DNA of 64,000 nucleotides from Agromyces hippuratus (GCF_013410355.1 NZ_JACCFI010000001.1:620001-684000); one strand, 5' to 3'; shown: positions 26,265-35,876, numbered from the stretch's first letter. Translations and numbers: made by a program. The notes: generated by a model not told the origin, from the letters alone.

Positions 26265-28739
26265 TCAGCCGATGCGCGTGCCGATCGCGCCGACGACGGC
26301 CTCGAGCGGCTGGCCCGAGGCGTCGCGCTTGGCGCCGCTGTCAGGCAGTGTGCGAGCCGTGCCATCGGGTCCGACGGCGAGGGCGGGGGAGCGGCCGACC
26401 CAGGCGAGGTGCAGCGCGTCTTCGCCCTTCAGGAAGCGCTGTGCACGCACACCGCCGGTCGCGCGGCCCTTCGCCGGAAACTCGGCGAACTCGCTGACCT
26501 TGGCGCTGCCGGGGTCGGTGCCGAGCAGGGTGTCGGTCGTCGCCGCGATCGTGACGACGACCGCATCGGGTACGTCGTCTGCGGCGATGCTCGTGAAGTG
26601 CACGACGTGCGCGCCGCTGCCGAGGTTGATGCCGGCCATGCCGCCGGCGGGGCAGCCCTGGGGGCGCACCGTCGCAGCGGGGAACCGAAGCAGCTGCGCA
26701 TCGCTCGCCACGAACACGAGCTCGTCGGTCTCATCGCCCTGCACGGCTCCGACGACCTCGTCGCCGGCCTTCAGCCCGATCACCTCGAACTCGGGCTTAT
26801 TCGGGTAGGCGCCGGTGGCGACGCGCTTGACCACACCCTGCTTCGTGCCGAGCGCGATCGATCGATCGGCGTCGAGCGAGACGATCGCGAGCACCTTCTC
26901 GTCGCGGTTCGGCAGCGCGAGGTAGTCGCCGATCTTGACGCCGGCGCCGAGCTGCACCGAGGTCGGCGGCAGCATCGGGAGGTCGACCGGAGTGAAGCGG
27001 ATGAGCCGGCCGAGGCTCGTCACGGCGCCGATCTCGGCCCGGCTCGTCGTGTCGAGCGTCGAGCGGATCGCGTCGTGCTTGCTGCGACGGGCGGGCACGG
27101 TGATGACGGGCGCGCCCTCGTCGCCGATGGGCAGGTCTACGCGTGCGATGCGCCCGGTGGCCGAGAGGAAGACCCGGCAGGGCACGTCGGCGACCTCGAG
27201 GATCGCGGCGGCGCGCTTGGCGGCGGCGCCGGCGATGCTCGGTCGGGCGTCGGTGAGCAGGGTGCGGCGAGGAGTGCCGAAGCGCTCGGCGATCTCGGCG
27301 AGCTCGTCGGAGACGAGGGCCTCGATGCGGTGGCGGCTCGAGAGCAGCGCCTCGAGCTCGGCGATCTCGGCGCGAAGCGTGTCGCGCTCGGCCTCGAGCT
27401 CGATGCGCGAGAACTTCGTGAGCCGGCGCAGCTGCAGTTCGAGGATGTAGTCGGCCTGCACCTGGCTGAGGTCGAAGACCTCGATCAGGCGGGCGCGCGC
27501 GGCGGCGGTGTCGTCGCTGCCGCGGATGAGCTGGATGACCTCGTCGATGTCGAGGATCGCGATGAGCAGGCCGTCGACGAGGTGCAGGCGTTCGCGCCGT
27601 CGGGCGAGCCGGTACTCGGAGCGGCGAGTGACGACCGAGATGCGGTGCGCCACGTAGACCTGGAGGAGCTCGCGCAGGCCCAGGGTCTGGGGGCCGCCGT
27701 CGACGAGTGCGACGTTGTTGATGTTGAACGAGTCCTCGAGCGGCGTGAGCCGGTAGAGCTGTTCGAGCACGGCCTCTGGGCTGAAGCCCGTCTTGATGCC
27801 GATGACGAGTCGCAGCCCGTTGGTGCGGTCGGTGAGGTCGGTGACGTCGGAGATGCCGTTGATCTTCTTGGCGTTGACGCCGTCTTTGATCTTCTCGATG
27901 ACCTTCTCGGGGCCGACGAGGTAGGGCAGCTCGGTGACGACGAGGCCGGTCTTGCGGGCGGTGATCGACTCGACGCTGACCTTGGCACGCGTCTTGAAGC
28001 TGCCGCGACCGGTGGCGTAGGCGTCTCGGATGCCCGAGAGGCCCACGATGGTGCCGCCCGTGGGCAGGTCGGGGCCCGGCACGTACTCCATGAGCTCGTC
28101 GAGCGTGGCGTTCGGGTGCGCGATGAGGTGCCGCGCGGCGCCGACGACCTCGATGAGGTTGTGCGGCGCCATGTTGGTCGCCATGCCGACCGCGATGCCG
28201 CTCGCGCCGTTGACGAGCAGGTTCGGGTACGCGGCGGGGAGCACCTCGGGCTGGGTCAGCTGGTTGTCGTAGTTCGGCACGAAGTCGACGACGTTCTCGT
28301 CGAGTCCCTCGGTCATCGCCAGCGCGGGGGAGGCGAGGCGGGCCTCGGTGTAGCGCGATGCCGCGGGGCCGTCGTCGAGTGAGCCGAAGTTGCCGTGACC
28401 GTCGATGAGCGGCACGCGCAGGGTGAACGCCTGCGCCATGCGCACGAGCGTGTCGTAGATGGCGGTGTCGCCATGCGGGTGGAGCTTCCCCATGACCTCG
28501 CCGACGACGCGCGCCGACTTCACATGGCCGCGATCGGGCCGCAGGCCCATCTCGGTCATCTGGTAGAGGATGCGCCGCTGCACGGGCTTCAGGCCGTCGC
28601 GGGCGTCGGGAAGCGCTCGCGAGTAGATGACGGAATACGCGTACTCGAGGAACGAGCCCTGCATCTCAGCGGCGACGTCGACGTCTTCGATGCGCTCGAC
28701 GATCGGTTCTTCAGCGGGCTGATTCTTTGCTCGGGTCAT
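26265..28739 (-). CDS. parC: DNA topoisomerase IV subunit A (or second GyrA)
   Basis: DNA-cleaving subunit of a type IIA topoisomerase, 824 residues. The N-terminal domain has RALPDARDGLKPVQRRIL, the winged-helix region ARVVGEVMGKLHPHGDTA and the catalytic tyrosine in AASRYTEARL (Tyr130). The C-terminal beta-pinwheel repeats are present, but I see no QRRGGRG-type GyrA box, favouring decatenation over supercoiling. The quinolone-contact position after HGD is Thr. ATG 28739 chosen; an ATG at 28766 would add nine basic residues. Its parE partner is separated by two unrelated genes. Confidence 0.92.
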   Translation of the reverse strand: MTRAKNQPAEEPIVERIEDVDVAAEMQGSFLEYAYSVIYSRALPDARDGLKPVQRRILYQMTEMGLRPDRGHVKSARVVGEVMGKLHPHGDTAIYDTLVRMAQAFTLRVPLIDGHGNFGSLDDGPAASRYTEARLASPALAMTEGLDENVVDFVPNYDNQLTQPEVLPAAYPNLLVNGASGIAVGMATNMAPHNLIEVVGAARHLIAHPNATLDELMEYVPGPDLPTGGTIVGLSGIRDAYATGRGSFKTRAKVSVESITARKTGLVVTELPYLVGPEKVIEKIKDGVNAKKINGISDVTDLTDRTNGLRLVIGIKTGFSPEAVLEQLYRLTPLEDSFNINNVALVDGGPQTLGLRELLQVYVAHRISVVTRRSEYRLARRRERLHLVDGLLIAILDIDEVIQLIRGSDDTAAARARLIEVFDLSQVQADYILELQLRRLTKFSRIELEAERDTLRAEIAELEALLSSRHRIEALVSDELAEIAERFGTPRRTLLTDARPSIAGAAAKRAAAILEVADVPCRVFLSATGRIARVDLPIGDEGAPVITVPARRSKHDAIRSTLDTTSRAEIGAVTSLGRLIRFTPVDLPMLPPTSVQLGAGVKIGDYLALPNRDEKVLAIVSLDADRSIALGTKQGVVKRVATGAYPNKPEFEVIGLKAGDEVVGAVQGDETDELVFVASDAQLLRFPAATVRPQGCPAGGMAGINLGSGAHVVHFTSIAADDVPDAVVVTIAATTDTLLGTDPGSAKVSEFAEFPAKGRATGGVRAQRFLKGEDALHLAWVGRSPALAVGPDGTARTLPDSGAKRDASGQPLEAVVGAIGTRIG

Positions 28740-28813
28740 CCGTCGTCTCTGGGGCGGGCGTGGCATGCACGCGGGAAACAGGGGCGCGCCCGGCCTGTGC
28801 CAGACTGGGCGCG

Positions 28814-29962
28814 ATGTCTGCCATGCTACCGGTGCCCGCCGACACCGCTCCGCGCCTTGCCGGGGTGCTCGGCAGTTCGATGTCGGCCGTTCAGGGCCTT
28901 CCGAACGATCTCGGCCTTCCCCGGGCGACGGCCGTCGTCGTCGTGCTCGTCGACGGCCTCGGCGCCTCGAACATCCAGGCGCGGGCCGGGCACGCCAGGT
29001 TCCTCGCCTCCCGCATGGCGAAGCGCGACGTGCTCCGCACCGTGTTTCCGTCGACGACGGCGGCCGCGATCGCGACGTTCGCGACGGGCCGACCCCCTGG
29101 CGAGCACGGTCTCGTCGGATACCGCGTGCTCGACGCGGCGCACGACCGCGTCGTCAACCAGCTGAGCGGATGGGACGCGGGCATGCCGCCCGAGACCTGG
29201 CAACGGCTGCCCACGCTCTTCGAGACGATGCGCGAGGCCGGCATCCCGAGCTACGCGATCGGAGCCGCCCGATACTCCGACTCGGGCTTCACCCGTGCGG
29301 TGCTCCGCGGAGCCGAGTACCGACCGGGGGCAACCGTCGCCGACCGCTTCGCGGAAGCCGACCGCATCCTCGCGACGGGCGAGCGCGCGGTCGTCTACCT
29401 GTATGTGCCCGAACTCGATCAGGCCGCGCACGCGCACGGCTGGGAGTCCGACAAGTGGCTCGGCCAGCTCGAGATGCTCGACGCCGAACTGGCGGCGTTC
29501 GAACGACGGATGCCACGTGGCGCCGGCCTCCTCGTCACCGCCGACCACGGCGTGGTCGACGTGCCCGCGCACCGCCACGTCTTCATCGACGACCGGCCCG
29601 AACTGCTCGTCGGAGTGCGTCACGTCGGCGGAGAGCCGCGATGCGTGGCGCTGTACTTCGAACCCGGGCTCGAGGCATCCGCTCGCACCGCCCTCGTCGA
29701 GGGATGGCGCGCCGCCGAGGGGCACCGCTCGTGGGTCGTGAGCCGCGACGAGGCGATCGACGCCGGACTCTACGGCGAGGTCGCGGGCGACGTGCGCGAT
29801 CGCATCGGCGACGTCATCATCGCGGCGCGGGCCGGCATCGCGTACTACGACCGCAGGGAGCCGAACCGTCAGGCCGAGGCCATGATCGGCCAGCACGGGT
29901 CGCTCAGCGACGAGGAGACCCGGGTGCCGCTCATCCGCGGGGGAGCGTTCGGCCGCGACTGA
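28814..29962 (+). CDS. Type I phosphodiesterase/nucleotide pyrophosphatase-family protein
   Basis: A 382-residue alkaline-phosphatase-superfamily enzyme (PF01663). It shows the first metal motif VVVLVDGLG, the catalytic threonine region FPSTTAAAIAT, the ELDQAAHAHG metal motif and TADHGVVDVP with the last Asp-His pair. There is no signal peptide, so it is probably cytoplasmic. The substrate, a phosphodiester or nucleotide pyrophosphate, cannot be predicted. ATG 28814 lies seven bases after CAGACT (28801-28806), the same variant -10 seen before panB. Divergent from parC. Confidence 0.88.
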   Translation: MSAMLPVPADTAPRLAGVLGSSMSAVQGLPNDLGLPRATAVVVVLVDGLGASNIQARAGHARFLASRMAKRDVLRTVFPSTTAAAIATFATGRPPGEHGLVGYRVLDAAHDRVVNQLSGWDAGMPPETWQRLPTLFETMREAGIPSYAIGAARYSDSGFTRAVLRGAEYRPGATVADRFAEADRILATGERAVVYLYVPELDQAAHAHGWESDKWLGQLEMLDAELAAFERRMPRGAGLLVTADHGVVDVPAHRHVFIDDRPELLVGVRHVGGEPRCVALYFEPGLEASARTALVEGWRAAEGHRSWVVSRDEAIDAGLYGEVAGDVRDRIGDVIIAARAGIAYYDRREPNRQAEAMIGQHGSLSDEETRVPLIRGGAFGRD

Positions 29963-30019
29963 TGCTGCAGAGCGCTGCGAACGCCCCGGACGGCGACGGC
30001 GCCGCCCGAGGCATCGGGA

Positions 30020-30604
30020 TCACTCGGGGTAGTTCCAGCGCTTGACCTGCGGCTTCGGCAGGCGCAGCGGGCGCAGCTGCAGTGCGCGCATCGCGGCGTA
30101 CCAGCGCACGCGCTCGACCTTGTCGGCGCCGAACTTCGCAGCGAGCTTCTTCGTGAGGATGAAGCCGAGCACGATGACATCGATCACCGCGATGAGGAAG
30201 AACGACCAGAGCGCGAGGATGCCGATGGACTGCACCTGGGCACTGGGCACGAACGTCAGCAGGATGACGGCGAACATCACGGGGATGAGCACCTCGCCGA
30301 TGCTGAACCGTGCGTCGACGTAGTCGCGAACGTACTTCTTCTGGGGGCCGCGGTCGCGGGCGGGCAGGTAGCGCTCGTCGCCGACCGCCATGCCGATGCG
30401 GGCCCGCTCGCGCGACTCCGCCGCCTTGGCGCGGGCCTGCTTCGCCGCCTCCTTGCGGTCGTTCGGCACGAGCGGGCGCTTCCGCGCCGCCTCCTGCTGC
30501 GCCCGGCTCGGCGTGGGCGCACCCTTGCCGGCCTTCAGACGAGCCTGGGTCTCTTCGAGCGTCTCGGCGCTCGGTTCTTCGGTGTTGTTCGGGTTCTTGG
30601 CCAC
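30020..30604 (-). CDS. DUF3043 membrane protein
   Basis: A 194-residue actinobacterial protein of unknown function. A charged N-terminal half (Glu/Lys/Ala/Arg-rich, KEAAKQARAKAAESRERAR) is followed by the conserved YLPARDRGPQKKYVRDYVDAR, two transmembrane helices (about residues 106-125 and 130-150) and a basic C-terminal tail. GTG 30604 has GAGGA five bases upstream; an ATG further upstream (30643) overlaps the divergent gene's start and is rejected. It shares overlapping -10 elements with the M20 peptidase gene. Confidence 0.85.
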   Translation of the reverse strand: MAKNPNNTEEPSAETLEETQARLKAGKGAPTPSRAQQEAARKRPLVPNDRKEAAKQARAKAAESRERARIGMAVGDERYLPARDRGPQKKYVRDYVDARFSIGEVLIPVMFAVILLTFVPSAQVQSIGILALWSFFLIAVIDVIVLGFILTKKLAAKFGADKVERVRWYAAMRALQLRPLRLPKPQVKRWNYPE

Positions 30605-30628
30605 GGGATTCCTCGAATCGGTTCCCCT

Positions 30629-30636
30629 TAAGATTA
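30629..30636. promoter_or_regulatory. Overlapping divergent -10 elements
   Basis: TAAGAT (30629-30634) reads toward the M20 peptidase and ends seven bases before its ATG. TAATCT on the other strand (30631-30636) reads toward DUF3043. They share four base pairs, so polymerase can probably occupy only one direction at a time. Confidence 0.55.
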
Positions 30637-30641
30637 CCGGC

Positions 30642-32084
30642 ATGACCGAGTCTCATCCCGCCGTCGGCGGAACTTCCGACCCCTCGTCCACGAGCGACGC
30701 GCTGCGCAGTGCCGTCGAAGCCGCATTCCCCACCACCATCGCCGATCTCACGCGGTTGGTGAAGATCCCCTCGGTGTCGTGGGCGGCGTTCGACGACGCG
30801 CATGTCGAGGCGAGCGCCGAGGCGGTCGCCGAGCTCGTTCGCGGGCTCGGCGTCTTCGACCTCGTCGAGATCCGTCGCGCTGCGATCGGCGACGGCGAGG
30901 GCACGGATGCCCCGCTCGGCAAGCCGGCCGTCGTGGCGCGCCGTGCTGCGCGCAACGGGCGGCCGACGGTCCTCCTCTACGCGCACCACGACGTGCAGCC
31001 GCCCGGTGAGGACGCCGACTGGGAGTCGTCGCCGTTCGAGCCGACGCTCCGCGGAGACCGCCTGTACGGCCGCGGCGCCGCCGACGACAAGGCCGGAGTG
31101 ATGGCGCACATCGGCGCCATCCGTGCACTCACCGAGGTACTCGGCACCGACTTCGACCTCGGCATCGCGCTCTTCATCGAGGGCGAGGAGGAGTCGGGCT
31201 CGCTCTCGTTCGCCAACTTCCTGCACGAGAACCGCGAGCTGCTCGAGGCCGACGCGATCGTCGTCGCCGACTCGGGCAACTGGGACCTCGAGACGCCCGC
31301 GCTGACCGTCGCGCTCCGCGGGGCAGTGGCCTTCCGCATGCGGGTGTCGACGCTCGGCCACGCCTCGCACTCGGGCATGTTCGGGGGAGCGGTGCCCGAC
31401 GCCATGCTCGCTGCGATCCAGCTGCTCGCGACCCTTCACGATGCCGACGGTTCGGTAGCGGTGGAGGGGCTGACCTCGGCCGACCTCGCGACGCCGGCCT
31501 ACGACGAGACGCAGCTCCGGGCGGAGACCGGCCTCCTCGACGGCGTCACCCCGATCGGGCGCGGCGAGATCCTCTCGCGCATCTGGGCGCAGCCGGCGAT
31601 CACCGTCACGGGCATCGACGCGCCCTCGGTGGCGAACGCCTCGAACACGCTCGTGCCGAGCGTCGCCGTGCGCGTGAGCGCCCGCGTCGCGCCGGGCCAG
31701 CGCGATGTCGACGCCCTCGACGCGATCCGCTCCCACCTCGAAGCACGCGCACCGTTCGGCGCGAAGCTCGAGTTCGACGCGATCGAACTCGGCAATCCGT
31801 TCCTCGTCGACACTTCGGGCTGGGCGGTCGCCGAGTCGAACGCGGCGATGGCCGAGGCCTGGGGCAAGGAGCCCGTCGAGATCGGCGTCGGCGGTTCGAT
31901 CCCGTTCATCGCCGAGCTCGTCGCCGAGTTCCCCGCCGCGCAGATCCTCGTGACCGGTGTCGAGGACCCCGACTCGCGCGCACACAGCCCCAACGAGTCG
32001 CTGCACCTCGGCGTCTTCCAGCGTGCGCTGCTGAGCGAGGCCGTCTTCCTCGCCCGTCTCGACGCGCGGAGCGAGGATTCCTGA
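30642..32084 (+). CDS. M20-family dipeptidase
   Basis: A cytoplasmic di-zinc peptidase of 480 residues. It has the metal motifs LLYAHHDVQPPGE, GRGAADDKAGVMAH and the catalytic-glutamate region FIEGEEESGS, with a dimerisation (lid) domain around residues 210-350 starting at RVSTLGHASHSG. The closest described group is the dipeptidase/CNDP-like M20 family, which cleaves di- and tripeptides. ATG 30642 is seven bases after TAAGAT with no ribosome site, so it is probably leaderless. erpA follows after about 80 bases with its own ribosome site. Confidence 0.93.
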   Translation: MTESHPAVGGTSDPSSTSDALRSAVEAAFPTTIADLTRLVKIPSVSWAAFDDAHVEASAEAVAELVRGLGVFDLVEIRRAAIGDGEGTDAPLGKPAVVARRAARNGRPTVLLYAHHDVQPPGEDADWESSPFEPTLRGDRLYGRGAADDKAGVMAHIGAIRALTEVLGTDFDLGIALFIEGEEESGSLSFANFLHENRELLEADAIVVADSGNWDLETPALTVALRGAVAFRMRVSTLGHASHSGMFGGAVPDAMLAAIQLLATLHDADGSVAVEGLTSADLATPAYDETQLRAETGLLDGVTPIGRGEILSRIWAQPAITVTGIDAPSVANASNTLVPSVAVRVSARVAPGQRDVDALDAIRSHLEARAPFGAKLEFDAIELGNPFLVDTSGWAVAESNAAMAEAWGKEPVEIGVGGSIPFIAELVAEFPAAQILVTGVEDPDSRAHSPNESLHLGVFQRALLSEAVFLARLDARSEDS

Positions 32085-32163
32085 GAGCCGGCCGACCCCG
32101 GCCGCCGTTCCTGCGGTTACCATGGAAGTAGGTTCCGCGTTCCCTGACGCACCGAGGAGAGAC

Positions 32164-32514
32164 ATGAGCGACACGATCACCGAGACCGCGCACGGCGTGA
32201 AGCTGAGCGACCCCGCCGCCGACAAGGTGCGAAGCCTCCTCGAGCAGGAGGGTCGCGACGACCTCCGCCTGCGCGTCGCGGTGCAGCCCGGCGGCTGCTC
32301 GGGCCTCATCTACCAGCTCTACTTCGACGAGCGCCTCCTCGACGGCGACGCCGTCGTCGACTACGAGGGCGTCGAGGTCGTCGTCGACAAGATGAGCGTG
32401 CCGTACCTCGATGGTGCATCGATCGACTTCGAGGACACGATCCAGAAGCAGGGCTTCACGATCGACAATCCGAACGCAGAAGGCAGCTGCGCGTGCGGTG
32501 ACTCGTTCCACTGA
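32164..32514 (+). CDS. erpA: A-type iron-sulfur cluster carrier/insertion protein
   Basis: Carries and inserts Fe-S clusters into target proteins. The 116-residue protein has the HesB/IscA fold with the three cluster cysteines: Cys45 in PGGCSGLIY, and Cys109 and Cys111 in SCACGDSF. Targets nearby could include LipA and the Rieske protein QcrA, though these are only inferred. ATG 32164 follows GAGGAGAG; an upstream ATG at 32122 lies in a TACCAT -10-like element (32118-32123). Confidence 0.95.
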   Translation: MSDTITETAHGVKLSDPAADKVRSLLEQEGRDDLRLRVAVQPGGCSGLIYQLYFDERLLDGDAVVDYEGVEVVVDKMSVPYLDGASIDFEDTIQKQGFTIDNPNAEGSCACGDSFH

Positions 32515-32532
32515 GGCATCCTGATCAGCTCC

Positions 32533-32570
32533 GAAGGGAGGTCGCGAAAGCGGCCTCCCTTCTGTGTTTT
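32533..32570 (+). terminator. Rho-independent terminator after erpA
   Basis: A 13-pair stem (32533-32545 with 32550-32562, one T-G pair) with a GAAA loop, then TGTGTTTT. It is the only clear T-run terminator in the window. Confidence 0.92.
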
Positions 32571-32712
32571 CGCCGATCGTGCAGGAAATCAGCGGCCCGA
32601 CGCGCCCGACACCGCGCCTGAGTGCACACCCCGGGGGTCGAGTCGGAGTAGGCTAGACACCGATCACCGCGCTTCACTGTGAAGCGCCTTCGAGTCTCCC
32701 GAAAGGTCACCG

Positions 32713-33606
32713 GTGCGCAACAACCGCCGTCTCCGATGGGCTGCAATCCCGATCGCAGCGTCGCTCAGTCTCGTCCTCGCAGGGTGCACGCAGGCCCAGT
32801 TGAACGGATTCCTCCCCGGATTCGTCGAGGGTGAGGCGCCGGTAACGAACCACACCGAGCGTGTCTCAGGCCTCTGGGTCACCTCGTGGATCGTGCTGCT
32901 GATCGTGGGTGTCATCACCTGGGGTCTGACGATCTGGGCCGTCATCGCCTACCGCCGCCGCAAGGGCCAGACCGGCCTCCCGGTGCAGCTGCGATACAAC
33001 ATGCCGATCGAGGTCTTCTACACGATCATCCCGCTGATCCTCGTGCTGGGCTTCTTCGCCTTCACCGCACGCGATCAGGCGGCCATCGAGGAGCGCTTCG
33101 CCGAGCAGGACATCGACGTCAAGGTCGAGGTCATCGCCAAGCAGTGGGCGTGGGACTTCAACTACGTCAAGGAAGACGTGTACTCGCCCGGCATCCAGGG
33201 CCAGCTCTCCGAAGAGGGCCCCAAGGGCTCGCTCGTGCAGGAGGAACTGCCGACCCTCTACCTGCCCGTCGGTGCCAACGTCGAGATCGAGCTCGAATCG
33301 CGCGACGTCATCCACTCGTTCTGGGTCGTGGACTTCCTCTACAAGAAGGACATGTACCCCGGCAAGACCAACTACATGTCGTTCGTGCCCGAGCGCGAAG
33401 GCACGTACGCGGGCAAGTGCGCCGAGCTCTGCGGTGAATACCACTCGCTCATGCTCTTCAACGTCGAGGTCGTCTCGCAGGACGAGTACGACGACTACAT
33501 CGAGTCGCTTCGCGACGCCGGCCAGGAGGGCCAGCTGTCGAACGAGTACGACCGCAACCAGAACCTGCCCGGTACGGGCGCGCCCGAATTGAAAGAGGAG
33601 CACTAA
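32713..33606 (+). CDS. ctaC: Cytochrome c oxidase subunit II
   Basis: The CuA-bearing subunit of the aa3 terminal oxidase. The 297-residue precursor has a lipoprotein signal ending in VLAGC (Cys25), two transmembrane helices (about residues 54-78 and 96-117) and the extracellular cupredoxin domain with the CuA motif CAELCGEYHSLM. In actinobacteria electrons arrive directly from the diheme QcrC in a bc1-aa3 supercomplex. The start is GTG with a GAAAGG ribosome site. A TAGGCT at 32649-32654 may be the -10, giving a leader of about 50 bases. First gene of ctaC-ctaD-ctaF. Confidence 0.97.
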   Translation: MRNNRRLRWAAIPIAASLSLVLAGCTQAQLNGFLPGFVEGEAPVTNHTERVSGLWVTSWIVLLIVGVITWGLTIWAVIAYRRRKGQTGLPVQLRYNMPIEVFYTIIPLILVLGFFAFTARDQAAIEERFAEQDIDVKVEVIAKQWAWDFNYVKEDVYSPGIQGQLSEEGPKGSLVQEELPTLYLPVGANVEIELESRDVIHSFWVVDFLYKKDMYPGKTNYMSFVPEREGTYAGKCAELCGEYHSLMLFNVEVVSQDEYDDYIESLRDAGQEGQLSNEYDRNQNLPGTGAPELKEEH

Positions 33607-33612
33607 GCCGCG

Positions 33613-35349
33613 ATGAGCACCACGACCGCACCGGCTCGCCCCTCCGCGAGCACGCTTCCGTTCGGCGCTTCCAAGGTCGAACGCAAGGGCAACATCCTCG
33701 TCAAGTGGATCACGTCCACCGACCACAAGGTCATCGGGTACATGTACCTGATCACCGCGTTCATCTACTTCTGCATCGGCGGCGTCATGGCGCTGATCAT
33801 CCGGGCGCAGCTCTTCGAGCCGGGCCTCGAGATCATCCAGACGCGTGAGCAGTACAACCAGCTCTTCACGATGCACGGCACGATCATGCTGCTCATGTTC
33901 GCGACCCCGTTGTTCGCGGGCTTCGCCAACGTGCTCATGCCGCTGCAGATCGGCGCCCCCGACGTGGCGTTCCCGCGTCTGAACGCGTTCGCGTACTGGC
34001 TCTTCAACTTCGGTTCGCTGATCGCGGTCGCCGGCTTCTTCACCCCCCAGGGTGCTGCGTCGTTCGGATGGTTCGCATATCAGCCGCTCGCATCGACGAC
34101 GTTCTCGCCAGGTGTCGGCGGAAACCTCTGGATGCTCGGACTCGGCCTCTCCGGTTTCGGCACGATCCTCGGCGCGGTGAACTTCATCACCACGATCATC
34201 ACGATGCGCGCGCCCGGCATGACCATGTTCCGCATGCCGATCTTCACGTGGAACACCCTCGTGACCTCGATCCTCGTGCTCATGGCGTTCCCGGTGCTCG
34301 CCGCGGCGATCCTCGCCGCAGCCGCCGACCGCATCTTCGGTGCCCATGTGTTCGACCCCGCCAACGGCGGCGTCATCCTGTGGCAGCACCTCTTCTGGTT
34401 CTTCGGCCACCCCGAGGTCTACATCATCGCGCTGCCGTTCTTCGGCATCGTGTCCGAGATCTTCCCGGTGTTCAGCCGCAAGCCGATCTTCGGATACAAG
34501 ACCCTGATCTACGCGACCATCGCGATCGCGGCGCTCTCGGTCACGGTGTGGGCTCACCACATGTACGTCACCGGCTCCGTGCTGCTGCCGTTCTTCGCAC
34601 TCATGACGATGCTCATCGCAGTGCCGACGGGTGTGAAGATCTTCAACTGGATCGGCACGATGTGGCGGGGCTCGATCACGTTCGAGACGCCGCTGATCTG
34701 GTCGCTCGGCTTCCTCATCACCTTCGTGTTCGGTGGCCTCACGGGTGTCATCCTCGCCTCGCCGCCCCTCGACTTCCACGTGTCCGACACGTACTTCGTC
34801 GTCGCCCACTTCCACTACGTGGTGTTCGGCACCGTCGTCTTCGCGATGTTCGCCGGCTTCTACTTCTGGTGGCCGAAGTGGACCGGCAAGATGCTGAACG
34901 AGACGCTCGGCAAGTGGCACTTCTGGCTGCTCTTCATCGGCTTCCACACCACGTTCCTCATCCAGCACTGGCTCGGAGTCGTGGCGATGCCCCGCCGGTA
35001 CTACTCGTACCTGCCCGAAGACAACATCACGTGGATGAACCAGCTGTCGACGATCGGCGCCGGCATCCTGGCGATCTCGATGATCCCGTTCTTCCTGAAC
35101 GTGTACATCACGGCTCGTCGTGCGCCGAAGGTCACCGTCAACGACCCGTGGGGCTACGGCGGATCGCTCGAGTGGGCGACCAGCTGCCCGCCGCCGCGCC
35201 ACAACTTCACGTCGATTCCGCGTATCCGTTCGGAGCGTCCTGCGTTCGACCTCAACCACCCCGAGGCCGGCATCCCGATCGGCATCGGTCCGGCGAAGGA
35301 CGCACCGCAGTCGCCCACGTATGACGCCGCTTCGGAGGAGATCAAGTAA
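33613..35349 (+). CDS. ctaD: Cytochrome c oxidase subunit I
   Basis: Catalytic heme-copper subunit of the aa3 oxidase, 578 residues and about twelve transmembrane helices. It carries the heme a ligand motif FTMHGTIMLL, the CuB/Tyr motif WFFGHPEVYI and the heme motif VVAHFHYVVFG. The N-terminal 30 residues and the C-terminal 60 are cytoplasmic. The ATG is six bases after the ctaC stop; the stop overlaps the ctaF ATG (TAATG). Pumps protons while reducing oxygen. Confidence 0.98.
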   Translation: MSTTTAPARPSASTLPFGASKVERKGNILVKWITSTDHKVIGYMYLITAFIYFCIGGVMALIIRAQLFEPGLEIIQTREQYNQLFTMHGTIMLLMFATPLFAGFANVLMPLQIGAPDVAFPRLNAFAYWLFNFGSLIAVAGFFTPQGAASFGWFAYQPLASTTFSPGVGGNLWMLGLGLSGFGTILGAVNFITTIITMRAPGMTMFRMPIFTWNTLVTSILVLMAFPVLAAAILAAAADRIFGAHVFDPANGGVILWQHLFWFFGHPEVYIIALPFFGIVSEIFPVFSRKPIFGYKTLIYATIAIAALSVTVWAHHMYVTGSVLLPFFALMTMLIAVPTGVKIFNWIGTMWRGSITFETPLIWSLGFLITFVFGGLTGVILASPPLDFHVSDTYFVVAHFHYVVFGTVVFAMFAGFYFWWPKWTGKMLNETLGKWHFWLLFIGFHTTFLIQHWLGVVAMPRRYYSYLPEDNITWMNQLSTIGAGILAISMIPFFLNVYITARRAPKVTVNDPWGYGGSLEWATSCPPPRHNFTSIPRIRSERPAFDLNHPEAGIPIGIGPAKDAPQSPTYDAASEEIK

Positions 35350-35780
35350 TGCGCGCCAACGTCAACCTCTTCTGGATCCTGACGGTATTCCTCGCGATCG
35401 TCGCCGGCGTCTACATCGGCTGGAGCTGGGCCGACAACTCGGCGCACGGCCTCAATCACCCCGAGTGGGCCGGCACGGTCGCGATCACGCTGACGGCCGT
35501 GCTGAGCGCGTTCATCGCGTTCTACCTCGGCCGGGTGCACAAGGCCCAGGGTGCCGAGCTGCCCGAAGACCGCCTCGACGCGAACATCGACGACGGCGAC
35601 GCGGAGCTCGGGTTCTTCAGCCCGTGGAGCTGGTGGCCCATCGTGCTCGCCGGCGCTGCGGCACTGATGTTCCTCGGGCTTGCGGTCGGGTTCTGGATCT
35701 CGTTCATCGCCGTCGGGCTCGGCGTGATCGCCCTCGTCGGCTGGGTCTACGAGTACTACCGCGGCAACTTCGCCCGCTGA
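35349..35780 (+). CDS. ctaF: Actinobacterial cytochrome c oxidase subunit IV
   Basis: Small accessory subunit of the aa3 oxidase specific to actinobacteria. The 143 residues have four hydrophobic helices (about residues 5-25, 38-58, 95-113 and 116-134) and the conserved FFSPWSWWP segment between the second and third. It overlaps ctaD by one base and ends the operon before a strong hairpin. Confidence 0.93.
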   Translation: MRANVNLFWILTVFLAIVAGVYIGWSWADNSAHGLNHPEWAGTVAITLTAVLSAFIAFYLGRVHKAQGAELPEDRLDANIDDGDAELGFFSPWSWWPIVLAGAAALMFLGLAVGFWISFIAVGLGVIALVGWVYEYYRGNFAR

Positions 35781-35796
35781 TCTCAGCAGGCTGATC

Positions 35797-35831
35797 GAAC
35801 GGCCCCGTGCGCATCGCGCACGGGGCCGTTC
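35797..35831. terminator. Terminator after ctaF
   Basis: A perfect 16-bp stem (35797-35812 with 35816-35831) with a three-base loop, between the convergent ctaF and DHFR-like genes. GTCGTTCT follows. Confidence 0.88.
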
Positions 35832-35876
35832 GTCGTTCTCCACCGTTGCCGGCGGAACACGGGCTGAGGGACGGCA

